From Roseovarius bejariae (GTDB lineage Bacteria > Pseudomonadota > Alphaproteobacteria > Rhodobacterales > Rhodobacteraceae), in assembly GCF_009669325.1 (NCBI RefSeq), contig NZ_SZWE01000002.1, forward strand, positions 509,120-573,119: DNA of 64,000 bases, read 5' to 3'. This document shows, piece after piece, positions 20,189 through 30,023 of the stretch (its first letter is position 1; each line of letters begins with the position of its first letter). The notes under the pieces were generated by a model that was not told where the DNA came from, did no database searches, and worked only from the letters and a program-made list of their open reading frames with translations. Both the position numbers and the translations under genes were made by a program.

Positions 20189-21004
20189 TCACATGCCCCC
20201 GGCGGTCAGCGGGTTGGCCAGAAGGGTGCGGGTGGCCAAGGCCACGTCCTCGGCGCGCATGAGGGATTCACCGATCAGGAACGACCGCGCGCCGTAGCGC
20301 GCCATCTCGGACAGATCCTCTGGCGTGTTCAGCCCGCTTTCGCAGACGATCATCCGGTCGGGTGGCACCCGTTTGGCCAGTTGCCGGGTGGTGTCGAGGG
20401 TGGTTTCGAAGGTGTTGAGATTGCGGTTGTTAATGCCGATCATGCGGGATTTGAGTGCACTGGCGCGGTCCAGTTCTTCGCGGTTGTGCACCTCGATCAG
20501 GGCATCCATGCCCCAGCTTTCGGCGGCGTCTTCCAGTTCGGCGGCCTGTGCATCGCTGACGCTGGCCATGATGATCAGGATGCAGTCGGCCCCCCAGGCC
20601 CGGGCCTCGGCCACCTGATAGGGGTCATACATGAAATCCTTGCGCAGCACCGGCAGGTCACAGGCGGCGCGGGCCTGTTGTAGGAATTCAGGTGCGCCTT
20701 GGAAGCTGGGCGTGTCGGTCAGAACCGACAGGCAGGTGGCCCCGCCCTCGGCATAGGCGCGGGCCAGGTCAGCGGGCTCGAAATCTTCGCGGATGAGCCC
20801 CTTGGAGGGGCTGGCCTTCTTGATTTCGGCAATCAGGCCGTAGCCCTGTTTGGAGGCTTGCAGAAGCGCGTCGGCAAAGGGGCGGACGTGGTCGGCCTCT
20901 CTTGCCTCGGCCTCGATCACATCGAGGGGGCGTTCGGCCTTGGCGGCCTCGATCTCTTCCAGTTTATAGGCTTTGATTTTCTCAAGGATGGTGGGAGTGG
21001 TCAT
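20189..21004 (-). CDS. trpC: Indole-3-glycerol-phosphate synthase
   Basis: A 271-residue TIM-barrel enzyme of tryptophan synthesis, monofunctional (no fused TrpF). It shows [13 protein letters not shown] at the N-terminus, the catalytic lysine segment [25 protein letters not shown], and the phosphate-binding [10 protein letters not shown] near the end. Its ATG overlaps the trpD stop by 4 bp. Confidence 0.97.
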   Translation of the reverse strand: MTTPTILEKIKAYKLEEIEAAKAERPLDVIEAEAREADHVRPFADALLQASKQGYGLIAEIKKASPSKGLIREDFEPADLARAYAEGGATCLSVLTDTPSFQGAPEFLQQARAACDLPVLRKDFMYDPYQVAEARAWGADCILIIMASVSDAQAAELEDAAESWGMDALIEVHNREELDRASALKSRMIGINNRNLNTFETTLDTTRQLAKRVPPDRMIVCESGLNTPEDLSEMARYGARSFLIGESLMRAEDVALATRTLLANPLTAGGM

Positions 21005-22023
21005 GCGGCCTCCGTCGTGATGCGGGCGAGCGTTTGGATGCTGGACAGCGCGGCGCCGCTGTCGATGCTTTCGGATGCGCGGGCGACGCCCTCTTTGAGG
21101 TCGGATGTCTGACCGGCCACCACGAGGGCGGCAGCGGCGTTGAGCAGAACCGCGTCGCGATAGGCCCCGGGCGCACCTTCCAGCAGGGCGCGGAAGGCTT
21201 TGCCATTCTCTTCGGGCGTGCCGCCGATGATCGACTCGAAAGGGTGGACGGGCAGGCCGAAATCCTCGGGGTGCATTTCGGCGTCGGTGACATCGCCGTT
21301 TTCACCCAGTTGAGCGACCCAAGTGGTGCCGGTGATGGTCATTTCGTCGGTACCGTCCGAGCCATGCACGAGCCATGCCTTTTCAGCCCCCAACTGCCCC
21401 AAGGTTTCGGCCATGGGGTAGATGAGATCGCGGGAAAAGGCCCCGGTCAATTGGCGCTTGACCCCTGCCGGGTTGGTGAGCGGCCCCAGAATATTGAAGA
21501 TCGTCCGGGTGCCCAGTTCGGCGCGGACCGGCCCGACATGGGCCATGGCCGGATGGTGCATGGGGGCCATCATGAAGGCGATTCCGGCCTGTTCCAGCGC
21601 GCGTTCCACCACACCGGCCCCGACCATGACGTTGACGCCCATTTGCGTCAGCGCATCCGCGGCCCCGGATTTGGAGCTGAGGTTGCGGTTGCCATGCTTG
21701 GCCACGGGCACACCCGCGCCCGCCACGACGAAGGCCGTGGCTGTCGAGATATTCAGCGTGCCCTTGCCATCGCCACCGGTGCCGACGATGTCGATCGCGC
21801 CTTCGGGCGCGCGCACCTTGTTGCACTTGGATCGCATGACAGCGGCGGCGGCGGCATATTCATCCACGGTTTCGCCGCGTGTCCGCAGCGCCATGAGGAA
21901 GCCGCCCATCTGGGCCGGGGTCGCCTCGCCCTCGAACAGCGCGGCGAAGGCGGTTTCGGCCTCGGCGCGGGTGAGCGGGCGTTCGGCGGCGGTGCCGATC
22001 AGGGGTTTGAGCGCGTCACTCAT
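21001..22023 (-). CDS. trpD: Anthranilate phosphoribosyltransferase
   Basis: A 340-residue enzyme adding phosphoribosyl to anthranilate. The PRPP-binding motif is [17 protein letters not shown], followed by [15 protein letters not shown], both typical of TrpD. It overlaps trpG by 4 bp and trpC by 4 bp. Lengths and order (trpG-trpD-trpC) match Rhodobacterales, where trpE usually lies elsewhere in the same direction; no trpE is present here. Confidence 0.97.
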   Translation of the reverse strand: MSDALKPLIGTAAERPLTRAEAETAFAALFEGEATPAQMGGFLMALRTRGETVDEYAAAAAVMRSKCNKVRAPEGAIDIVGTGGDGKGTLNISTATAFVVAGAGVPVAKHGNRNLSSKSGAADALTQMGVNVMVGAGVVERALEQAGIAFMMAPMHHPAMAHVGPVRAELGTRTIFNILGPLTNPAGVKRQLTGAFSRDLIYPMAETLGQLGAEKAWLVHGSDGTDEMTITGTTWVAQLGENGDVTDAEMHPEDFGLPVHPFESIIGGTPEENGKAFRALLEGAPGAYRDAVLLNAAAALVVAGQTSDLKEGVARASESIDSGAALSSIQTLARITTEAA

Positions 22024-22601
22024 GCGGGCACCTTCATGGTGTTGAGGAAGTTTTGCAACAGGGCGTGGCCGTGTTCGGAGGCGATGGATTCGGGATGGAA
22101 CTGCACCCCTTCGATGGGCAACTCGCGGTGTTTGAGGCCCATGATGGTGCCATCTTCAAGCTCGGCGGTGATCTCAAGCACCTCGGGGCAGCTTTCGCGT
22201 TCGACCACCAGAGAGTGATAGCGCGTGGCGTCGAAAGGCGAGGGCAGTCCGGCAAAGACGCCTTTGCCGGTGTGGCGGACCTGACCCATCTTGCCATGCA
22301 CGATCTCGGAATGGCGCACCACCTTGCCGCCGAAGGCCTGCCCGATGGTTTGATGCCCGAGGCAAACCCCCAAGAGCGGGGTTTTGGTTTCTGCCGCGGC
22401 CTCGGTCAGGGCAAGGCAGATGCCCGCCTGATCGGGGTCGCAGGGCCCGGGACTGAGCAGGATACCGGCGGGGTTCATCGCCATGGCCTCCTGCACATCG
22501 AGGGCGTCGTTGCGGCGGACCACCACATCGGCCCCCAGTTCGCCCACGTAATGGACGAGGTTATATGTGAAACTGTCGTAGTTATCGATTAGCAGCAGCA
22601 T
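22020..22601 (-). CDS. trpG: Anthranilate synthase glutamine amidotransferase component
   Basis: A 193-residue class I glutamine amidotransferase. The oxyanion segment [13 protein letters not shown], nucleophile [15 protein letters not shown] and catalytic His/Glu [11 protein letters not shown] are all visible. It supplies ammonia to TrpE. It is the first gene of the - strand operon trpG-trpD-trpC-moaC-GIY-YIG-moeA; its promoter must lie in the 128-bp gap shared with the divergent YibQ-like gene. PabA function as well is possible in organisms with a single amidotransferase. Confidence 0.95.
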   Translation of the reverse strand: MLLLIDNYDSFTYNLVHYVGELGADVVVRRNDALDVQEAMAMNPAGILLSPGPCDPDQAGICLALTEAAAETKTPLLGVCLGHQTIGQAFGGKVVRHSEIVHGKMGQVRHTGKGVFAGLPSPFDATRYHSLVVERESCPEVLEITAELEDGTIMGLKHRELPIEGVQFHPESIASEHGHALLQNFLNTMKVPA

Positions 22602-22729
22602 CTTGCCCGAACTCCGTGCAGAATGGGGGGTGGAGGCCCGGCCCCCGGTCGCGGTATACTTGTTCAGTCTTGCGCGGAAGCGTCAAGGGGCGCATAGGTT
22701 AGAAAACGGGCAAATCAGGGGGCAAAGCA

Positions 22730-24109
22730 GTGGCACGTGGGATTTTCTCGGGATTTATCGTCGGGGGCGTGGTGTCCGGTGCGATACTTGGTGCGGCGTC
22801 GCTAATGAGCGAGGTGCCGGGGGCGGCCCCGCCGGAGGCGACGGCACTGGATGTGCCAGCGGGGTCGGAATTCGACCCGTCGCGCGAGGACCGTGAAGCA
22901 GAGTTGCCCGAGGTCGAGAAGACGCCCGAGGCCGGAGAGGCCCCGAAGGTGAGTGCGCCGGAGCCCGATGACCTGTCATCGCTTGAAGGGGCGGATACAA
23001 GCCCGGCGGCACAGCCAGAGGCCGGTGCAGCGGAAGGGACCTTGCCCGCACCCGAAGCGGGTGATGACAGTTCGGGGGTCGCCGTCGACAGCGATAGTCC
23101 CGTCTTGCCCAGCCCGCAGTCCATGGCGCCCGAGGCCCCGGCGGGAGAAGAGGATTTGTCGATCTCGACCGACCCGGCGCAGCCGCAACAGCCCGAGGCC
23201 GAAGGCTCGGCCTTTCCGTCCAAGGACGAGGGAGCGGCAACTGAGGATACCGCGGAAGACCCCATGCAAGAGGAGGGTGACCTTTCGGAAGATGGCGCCG
23301 AGGCGGAAGACGGCACCTCTGAAGGCACCATCGGGGACATGGCGGAAGGGGTGACCACCAACCGCCTTCCCGCGGTGGGGCAGGATGCCCCCGAAGAAGA
23401 CGCCCCGGACGAGATGGCACCTGCGGCACAAGATCTGCCCCCGCTTGAGCAATTCGCCGCAGAATTCGAAAACCCGGAGGGCAAGCCGCTTATGTCGATT
23501 GTCCTTATCGACGATGGCTCCAGCCCCATCGGATTCGATGCGCTGTCGAGTTTTCCCTACCCCCTGAGCTTCGCGGTTGACGCCGATTGGCCGGGCGCGA
23601 AGGCGGCGGCGGCGAAGTATCGCGCGGCGGGATTCGAGGTGCTGGCGATGGCGGATTTGCCGGAGGGAGCCGCTGCGGCGGACACGGAAGTGGCGATGCA
23701 GGCCTATCTGGAGGCAGTGCCCGAGGCGGTGGCCATACTTGAGGGCACCGAGAGCGGCTTGCAAAGCAGCCGCGAGGCGGCCGAGCAATTGGCGCCTATT
23801 TTGCTGGACAGCGGGCATGGCATCGTCATGCACCCCAAGGGCCTGAACACGGCGCAAAAACTTCTTTCGCGTGAGGGGGTTAAGGCGGCGACCGTCTTCC
23901 GCGATTTCGATGCCAAGGGGCAGGAGGCCACGGTTATTCGCCGGTTTCTGGATCAGGCGGCGTTCAAGGCCGGACAGGAGGAGGGTGGCGTCATCATGCT
24001 GGGCCGGATGCGGGCCGAGACGGTGAGCGCGCTGCTTCTATGGGGGCTACAGGACCGGGCGAGCCGTGTTGCGCTTGCCCCCGTTTCCGCGGTTCTCAGG
24101 GCGGAATAA
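22730..24109 (+). CDS. Divergent polysaccharide deacetylase family protein (YibQ-like)
   Basis: A 459-residue protein starting with GTG 22730. One N-terminal membrane helix (about residues 4-24) is followed by a low-complexity linker of some 210 residues rich in Pro, Glu, Asp and Ala. The C-terminal domain from about residue 245 (MSIVLIDDGSSPIGFDALSSFPYPLSFAVDADWPGA) has the fold signature of the divergent polysaccharide deacetylases, with the segment GHGIVMHPKGLNTAQ further on. It is predicted to be periplasmic and membrane-tethered. Family members are linked to envelope maintenance but the substrate is not established. The long acidic linker is the notable feature. Confidence 0.75.
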   Translation: MARGIFSGFIVGGVVSGAILGAASLMSEVPGAAPPEATALDVPAGSEFDPSREDREAELPEVEKTPEAGEAPKVSAPEPDDLSSLEGADTSPAAQPEAGAAEGTLPAPEAGDDSSGVAVDSDSPVLPSPQSMAPEAPAGEEDLSISTDPAQPQQPEAEGSAFPSKDEGAATEDTAEDPMQEEGDLSEDGAEAEDGTSEGTIGDMAEGVTTNRLPAVGQDAPEEDAPDEMAPAAQDLPPLEQFAAEFENPEGKPLMSIVLIDDGSSPIGFDALSSFPYPLSFAVDADWPGAKAAAAKYRAAGFEVLAMADLPEGAAAADTEVAMQAYLEAVPEAVAILEGTESGLQSSREAAEQLAPILLDSGHGIVMHPKGLNTAQKLLSREGVKAATVFRDFDAKGQEATVIRRFLDQAAFKAGQEEGGVIMLGRMRAETVSALLLWGLQDRASRVALAPVSAVLRAE

Positions 24110-24194
24110 GCCAGTCTGTCAAACGTCGGTATTGTGTCGGTCTTGCGTCGGTGGAGAGCGTGCAAAGCTTGCGGCGCGCTTTTGGGTTATTCGG

Positions 24195-24227
24195 GCCTCC
24201 GGCGGGAGTATTTTGCGAAAGATGAAG
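24195..24227 (+). repeat. Degenerate tail of the double-hairpin repeat (copy D)
   Basis: CCTCCGGCGGGAGTATTTT, then GCGAAAGATGAAG, resembles the 3' tail (CTCCCCCCAGGATATTTTTGAAAAGAAGAAG-like) of the repeats at 34.6 and 42.8 kb. It lies behind the YibQ-like gene and in its orientation. The front hairpins are missing, so this is a weak match. Confidence 0.45.
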
Positions 24228-24289
24228 GGGGTGGGGCTTTTCAGTTTCGGGCCGGTTGCGTATGAGGCGGCAGAAATTGGAGACCCGTG

Positions 24290-25036
24290 ATGCCCTCAGA
24301 GACCCCGCAACCCGCTTTCGTGCTTGTGCGCCCGCAGATGGGCGAGAACATCGGCGCCGCCGCGCGGGCGATGTGGAATTTCGGTTTGGACCGGATGCGG
24401 GTGGTGGCGCCGCGCGATGGCTGGCCAAACCAGAAGGCGGTGGCCATGGCCAGTGGTGCGGGGCGGCTTCTGGATGAGGCGCAAATTCGCACGGATGTGG
24501 CCGAGGCGGTGGGCGATTGTCATTTCGTCTTTGCCACGACGGCGCGGGCGCGGGGGCTGACCAAGCCGGTTTATAGCCCCGAGGGCGCGATGGCAGAGGC
24601 TGCCGAGAGGATCGCGCAGGGTCAGAAAGTGGCCGTCATGTTCGGGCCCGAGCGGGCGGGATTGGAGAACGACGATGTGGCAAAGGCCAACGCCATCATC
24701 AACGTGCCGGTGAACCCGGAATTCGCCAGTCTCAATCTTGCGCAATGCGTTCTGTTGACGGCCTATGAATGGCGGCGTGCACAGGGCAATATCGAGGCAC
24801 GCCGGGTGGATATGGCCAAGGCCGATTGGGCCGAGCAGATCGAGATCGAAAAACTGTCGGATCATTACGAGGCGCGTTTGGGCGAGGCGGGTTTTTTCTT
24901 CCCTGAGCACAAGGCCGAGGGCATGAAGATCAACCTGCGCAACATGTGGTCACGGATGCCCTTGACGCGCGCCGATGTGCAGATGTTGCACGGTGTCCTG
25001 CGGCAGATGGTCCGTTGGAAAGAGCGCGGCGACTGA
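24290..25036 (+). CDS. trmJ: tRNA (cytidine/uridine-2'-O-)-methyltransferase TrmJ
   Basis: A 248-residue SPOUT methyltransferase for 2'-O-methylation of position 32 of tRNAs. SpoU-family motif 1 is RPQMGENIGAAARAMWNFG, motif 2 MFGPERAGLENDDVAKA and motif 3 INVPVNPEFASLNLAQCVLL, in the right order. A C-terminal extension with LTRADVQMLHGVLRQMVRWKERG is typical of TrmJ. The start could be the ATG at 24290 or the GTG immediately before it at 24287; both share one ribosome site (GGAGACCC). Confidence 0.9.
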   Translation: MPSETPQPAFVLVRPQMGENIGAAARAMWNFGLDRMRVVAPRDGWPNQKAVAMASGAGRLLDEAQIRTDVAEAVGDCHFVFATTARARGLTKPVYSPEGAMAEAAERIAQGQKVAVMFGPERAGLENDDVAKANAIINVPVNPEFASLNLAQCVLLTAYEWRRAQGNIEARRVDMAKADWAEQIEIEKLSDHYEARLGEAGFFFPEHKAEGMKINLRNMWSRMPLTRADVQMLHGVLRQMVRWKERGD

Positions 25037-25097
25037 GGTCGCTTGAAGGGGCGTGCGGGGCGCACTACTGTTTCGGCGCAGCAGATAGAGGGCGAAC

Positions 25098-26237
25098 ATG
25101 TCAGGCAAGCGCAGCATTTTCGAAGAGGTTGGCGAGGGCGAGGTCAAGCGTGGGGTCCCCAAGGGGGGGATGATCGACTCGGGCCGCCGGGGCGCGCGGG
25201 GCGCGATCCGCATATGGTTAATGATGCTTTTTGCCTTGGTGGTGGTGATGATCGCCGTGGGTGGTTTGACGCGGCTGACAGATAGCGGGCTAAGCATTAC
25301 CGAATGGAAACCCGTGGCCGGGGCCTTGCCGCCGATGGGTGCAGAGGCTTGGGCCGAGGAGTTCGACAAGTACCGCTCCATTCCCGAATACCAGTTGCAG
25401 AACAAGGGCATGAGCCTGTCGGAGTTCCAGTTCATCTATTGGTGGGAATGGGGCCATCGGCAGTTGGGCCGGGTGATCGGCCTGGTCTGGGCCGTCGGCT
25501 TCTTTGGCTTCTTGGTGACGCTTAAAATTCCGCCGGGCTGGACCAAGCGGTTGTTCCTTTTGGGCGTGCTTGGGGGCGCGCAGGGCGCGATTGGCTGGTG
25601 GATGGTATCCTCGGGTCTGGAAGGTGAGATGTTGGATGTGGCGAGCTATCGGTTGGCCACGCACCTTGGGCTGGCCTTTGTCATCCTTGGCTTCATTGCA
25701 TGGTATGCCATGTTGCTGGGCCGTGAGGAGCGCGAGTTGATGCAGGCGCGGCGCGCGCGGGAAGCCAAGCTGTTCGGGCTTGGCACCGGGTGGCTGCATT
25801 TTGCCTTTCTGCAAATCCTGATCGGCGCGCTTGTGGCCGGGATCGATGCCGGGCGGAGCTATACCGATTGGCCGCTGATGGCCGGGGGCTTTTTGCCGCC
25901 TGATTTCTGGATACCCGAGTTGGGTTTGCGAAACTTCTTCGAGAATCCCGGACTGGTTCAGTTCATCCATCGGATGACCGGGTATCTACTGTTGGCATTC
26001 GGGGTCATGGTGTGGCTCAAGGGCCGGCGCAGCGCCCATGCGGCAACGCGGGCGGCGTTCTCGGCGGCGTTCATCGCGCTGTCTGCGCAGGTGGTTCTGG
26101 GCATCGTGACGGTGCGTTATGTCGCCGCGTGGCAAGTGGCGATTGTCCATCAGATCATGGCGGTCGTTCTATGGGTCCTGATCCTGCGAGCGCGGTTCCT
26201 TGCGCAATATCCGCGCGCGCAATCGGTAAGAGGGTAA
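25098..26237 (+). CDS. ctaA: Heme A synthase
   Basis: A 379-residue integral membrane protein of the COX15/CtaA family that oxidises heme O to heme A for aa3-type cytochrome oxidase. It shows the signature GGLTRLTDSGLSITEWKPV, the heme-ligand histidines in WEWGHRQLGRVIGLVW, in THLGLAFVILGF, in FIHRMTGYLLL and in VHQIMAVVLW, and eight predicted helices. Size and spacing match the alphaproteobacterial type 2 enzymes. It is followed after 4 bp by a peptidase gene and preceded by trmJ. Confidence 0.95.
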   Translation: MSGKRSIFEEVGEGEVKRGVPKGGMIDSGRRGARGAIRIWLMMLFALVVVMIAVGGLTRLTDSGLSITEWKPVAGALPPMGAEAWAEEFDKYRSIPEYQLQNKGMSLSEFQFIYWWEWGHRQLGRVIGLVWAVGFFGFLVTLKIPPGWTKRLFLLGVLGGAQGAIGWWMVSSGLEGEMLDVASYRLATHLGLAFVILGFIAWYAMLLGREERELMQARRAREAKLFGLGTGWLHFAFLQILIGALVAGIDAGRSYTDWPLMAGGFLPPDFWIPELGLRNFFENPGLVQFIHRMTGYLLLAFGVMVWLKGRRSAHAATRAAFSAAFIALSAQVVLGIVTVRYVAAWQVAIVHQIMAVVLWVLILRARFLAQYPRAQSVRG

Positions 26238-26241
26238 AAAC

Positions 26242-27711
26242 GTGACAGCCTTTGACGCTTTGATGGCGCATGAGCGCGAAACCCAAGCCCTCGACCGGGT
26301 GGCGGGGCGCCTTTCGTGGGATCAGGAAACGATGATGCCGCGCGGCGCGGTGGAGCAGCGCGCCGAAGAAATGGGCGCCATGCAAGCGATGTTGCACGCC
26401 CGTAAAACCGATCCTCAGGTCGGTGAATGGCTGGAGGATGCCCGCGCGCCGGACGCGGCGGGGGCGGCACAGCTTCGGCTGATTGCGCATCGTTATGCGC
26501 GGCTGACCCGGGTGCCTGCGGACCTGACCCGGGAATTGGCATCTCTGACCAGCCGATCGCAATCGCAATGGGCGGCGGCGCGGGCCGATGATGATTTCGC
26601 GGCCTTCGCACCGACCTTGGAAGAGGTGGTGAGGCTCAAACGTGAGGAAGGCGCGGCCCTGGCCGATGGCGGCGATGTCTATGACGCCTTGGTCGATGAT
26701 TACGAACCCGGGGCACGGGCGGCCGATCTGGCGGGAATATTCGACGACATGCGCCCGGGTTTGGTTGAGTTGCGCCTGGCCGCTTTGGAGGGGGCCGAGC
26801 GCGCCCCGGTTTCCGGGCGTTTTGCCCCGGAGGTGCAGGTGGCCTTGGCGCGGGAACTGGCCGAACGGTTCGGATATGATTTGAACCGGGGACGCATCGA
26901 TATGGCGGTGCATCCTTTCAGCTCGGGGTCAGGGGATGATGTGCGGATTACGACGCGGGTGAGCGAAAATGACCCGTTCAATTGCCTGTATTCGACGATT
27001 CATGAGGTCGGCCATGCCTGTTACGAGCAGGGTATCGATCCGGCCTATCACATGACGCCCGTGGGGCAGGGTGTGTCGATGGGGGTTCATGAAAGCCAGA
27101 GCCGGATTTACGAGAACCAGCTTGGCCGTAGCCGGGCGTTTTGCGAGTTTCTTTATGGGCGGATGTGCGATGAGTTCGGCGACATCGGCGTTCCGGATGC
27201 CGAGGCCTTTTATGCCACGGTAAACCGCCTGCATCGCGGCTATATCCGCACCGAAGCCGATGAGGTGCAGTATAACCTTCACATCATGCTACGCTTCGAG
27301 TTGGAGCGCGCCTTGATTGCCGGGGATTTGCAGGTGCGTGATCTGGAGGCTGCGTGGAATGATCGGTTCAAGGCCGATTTCGGGTATGAGGTCGACCGGG
27401 CCTCGAACGGGGTCTTGCAGGATGTGCATTGGTCAGTGGGCCTGTTTGGCTATTTCCCGACCTACAGTCTTGGCAATGTCTATGCCGGGTGCCTTCATGC
27501 GTCTTTGCGGGCCGATTTGCCCGATCTGGATGAGCATTTGGCGCAGGGCGACCCAAGCCCGGCGACCATCTGGCTGCGTGACAAGGTACAACGTCATGGC
27601 GGGCTGTATGAACCGCGTGAGGTGATCGAGAGGGCCTGTGGAGAGAGGCCGACGGCCGGGCCCCTGATGGCTTATCTCAAGGAAAAGTTCGGCGGCCTTT
27701 ACCCGGGCTGA
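26242..27711 (+). CDS. Carboxypeptidase M32 (thermostable carboxypeptidase 1 family)
   Basis: A 489-residue zinc metallocarboxypeptidase starting with GTG 26242, 4 bp after ctaA. The zinc motif HEVGH is at residues 254-258 (in STIHEVGHACYEQG), with the family block HPFSSGSGDDVRITTRV (from 224) ahead of it and HESQSRIYENQLGRS after it. The length is that of the full M32 family. It is expected to trim C-terminal residues from cytosolic peptides. The 3' end converges with the polysaccharide gene; no terminator is evident in the 50-bp gap. Confidence 0.92.
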   Translation: MTAFDALMAHERETQALDRVAGRLSWDQETMMPRGAVEQRAEEMGAMQAMLHARKTDPQVGEWLEDARAPDAAGAAQLRLIAHRYARLTRVPADLTRELASLTSRSQSQWAAARADDDFAAFAPTLEEVVRLKREEGAALADGGDVYDALVDDYEPGARAADLAGIFDDMRPGLVELRLAALEGAERAPVSGRFAPEVQVALARELAERFGYDLNRGRIDMAVHPFSSGSGDDVRITTRVSENDPFNCLYSTIHEVGHACYEQGIDPAYHMTPVGQGVSMGVHESQSRIYENQLGRSRAFCEFLYGRMCDEFGDIGVPDAEAFYATVNRLHRGYIRTEADEVQYNLHIMLRFELERALIAGDLQVRDLEAAWNDRFKADFGYEVDRASNGVLQDVHWSVGLFGYFPTYSLGNVYAGCLHASLRADLPDLDEHLAQGDPSPATIWLRDKVQRHGGLYEPREVIERACGERPTAGPLMAYLKEKFGGLYPG

Positions 27712-27761
27712 GCTGATGCGTGTTGCCTTTGCCTGATAGCACGGGTTGAAGGTGCAACGCT

Positions 27762-29640
27762 TTATTGGTTGACGCTGACGGTTTGAGGCCCTTCTGCCCG
27801 CTCGATCCATTGCGTGAGCGTTGTTTCGAGGACCTCATGATTGCGAGTTTCGATAGCATGGCGCAGGGATTGCAGCGCCTTTGCGGTCTCGATCTCGGAG
27901 AGGTGGCTTTCCTGTGCGCGCAGAATCTTGGAATGCGGGGTCGTCAACATGTCGGACCCGATCAACAATTCTTCGTGGAGCTTTTCACCGGGGCGCAATC
28001 CGGTGATCTCGATCTCGATATCGCCATCGGGGGTCTTTGAATCGCGCACCTTGAGCCCCGCTTGTTCGATCAAGCGGCGGGCCAAATCACGGATGGGCAC
28101 GGGTTTGCCCATGTCGAGAACGAAGACATCACCCCCCCCGTGCAAAGGAGCCCGCAAGAAGAACGAGACGCACGGCTTCGGGGATGGTCATGAAATAGCG
28201 GGTGACATCGGAATGGGTAAGGGTCACCGGGCCGCCGTGCCGGATTTGACGGGTGAAGAGCGGTATGACCGACCCTGACGAGCCAAGCACATTGCCAAAG
28301 CGGACCATGGAAAAGCGGGTCTTGGTCGAGCGCGTGGCCAAATCCTGCACCACGAGTTCGGCAAGGCGTTTCGAGGCCCCCATGACGGAGGAGGGGCGCA
28401 CGGCCTTGTCGGAGGAGACCAGAATGAAACGCTCGACCCCGGCTTGACGGGCCGCTTCGGCAATGACCTTGGTGCCCAGAACATTGTTGCGCATCCCCTC
28501 AAGGGCGTTTTCTTCGACCATGTGCACATGCTTGTAGGCGGCGGCGTGCAGGACGATGTCAATGGAGTTGTTCTGTAGAACCTCGGCCACAAGGGCCGCG
28601 TCGCAGACTGACCCGAGGACAGCTTTTATCGGGATATCCGGGGCGATATCCCGCAACTCGCGTTCAATTTCGAAGAGGGCCAGCTCACCATGATCCATGA
28701 GCGTAATTTGCTTGGGGCGACAGGAAAGAAGTTGTCGGCAGAGTTCCGACCCGATGGAGCCCCCGGCTCCGGTCACAAGGATATGCCGGGCCCGATAGGT
28801 TTCAGAGACACCGGGCAGTTCTTCTTCCATCAAGTCGCGGTCCATCAGCTTGTTCATGTCGAGCGGCTTGGTATCGACAAGGCCACGATCGGAATTGGCC
28901 ACCAGATCGGCAAACGAGGGCAGGACATGCACCTCGAACCCTGTGGTGCGCAATTGTCCGGCGATCGCTTGTTGGGTCACAGGCCGGGCACTTGGAATCG
29001 CAAGCACGATACGGCGGACGTGGTGCCGGGCGATCAAGTCATCGATGTCAGAGGGGGGATGTACACGAAGCCCACCGATTGTCAGACTTTGCAGCCGACG
29101 ATCATCATCCACAAAGGCCACGGGTTTAACACTTGGATCGGTTGCAAGCGCAGCCGCGAGTTGTCGTCCCGTTTGACCGGCCCCGTAGATGACGATTGCG
29201 ACGCGCGGGTGACCCCGGCGATAAATCTCGCGCAATCCCGCGCGCATCGTAAGCCGGGTGGACACCGACAGGATCGCAAAGAACATTCCTGTGACCACAG
29301 CGACCTGTATTGGAGCGTGCAGGCTGTCGAAAACAATCCCCGCGAATACAGCGGCAAGAATGAGCCCGAGGGCGACACTTCCGGTTTCGAGCATGCCTTG
29401 AATTTCGTAAGCGTTGAGCTTGATCCGGTGCAGCCCTTGCAAGGCAGTCAAGAGGGCGCCGACCCCGGTCAGGGCCGCGAGTGTCAACATCACCTCTGGC
29501 GCAAGGGATAGGGTGGCGACGGGCCCGAGGATGATGAGCCGTGCAAGGCCGTAAGAAAGCGCGATCAAAAAGACATCGATCGAGAGGATGATCGCGCGTT
29601 TCTGGAACCGCGTAAGATTGACCGCGAGATTGTATAGCAT
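27762..29640 (-). pseudogene. FlaA1/CapD-like nucleoside-diphosphate-sugar epimerase/dehydratase, split by a frameshift in a G8 tract
   Basis: The gene starts at ATG 29640 and reads 503 residues: four N-terminal membrane helices, a first Rossmann segment (VIYGAGQTGRQLAAAL) and the catalytic SDR domain (VTGAGGSIGSELCRQLL). It then stops at TGA 28129-28131. The next frame continues the same protein (RGGDVFVLDMGKPVPIRDLARR to SVNQ) to 27762. The break is at eight consecutive Gs on the coding strand (28132-28139); seven would restore AxRGGDVFVLDMG and a protein of about 626 residues, normal for the family. Such enzymes make UDP-sugars for capsule or O-antigen. The frameshift may be a real loss, a phase-variable tract or a homopolymer error. 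The divergent export gene upstream fits a polysaccharide role. Confidence 0.85.
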
Positions 29641-30023
29641 CAGCTTCCTCCAAGTGACCCTGACCCACGTGGTCAGGGCGCGACTAAAGGCACCTAACCG
29701 CTACTTTTACTCGATACTCACGGTCGTTACGGTACACGTAAAAGTGTATCTTTTTGGTTAACGGGTAAACAAGCTAATTCGTCCATATTTGGGAAAATCG
29801 TTTGAAATAAGCGAAAAAAGGCCGCATTCCCCCTAAAGGCATAAGTGCACGATTCGCGCTAAGGATGAACGAGCTTGCGAAAATGGCGTTGTTTGAACTT
29901 GGTTTCGGGGCAATTTTCCTGCTTGATGTGAAATGCATGGGCCTGTGCCAAGCCTGTAGCGAGTTTTCAATTGTCTCTTCCACTTTGACCGGGCTAGGGA
30001 AGGGAAAAACGGGGGATCAACAT
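29641..30023. other. 383-bp AT-richer divergent intergenic region of the polysaccharide locus
   Basis: This gap separates two divergent polysaccharide genes and is noticeably lower in GC than its surroundings. Apart from the inverted-repeat pair at 29703-29748, no gene, RNA or clear terminator was recognised. It should hold both promoters. A frame open from 29865 into the export gene encodes an unlikely Cys-rich leader and is not taken as coding. Confidence 0.5.
29703..29748. promoter_or_regulatory. Nested inverted repeats, possible operator
   Basis: ACTTTTAC (29703-29710) is the exact reverse complement of GTAAAAGT (29738-29745), and the second arm overlaps TACAC-N6-GTGTA (29733-29748). The position between two divergent polysaccharide genes suits a regulator binding site. 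The regulator cannot be named. Confidence 0.4.
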
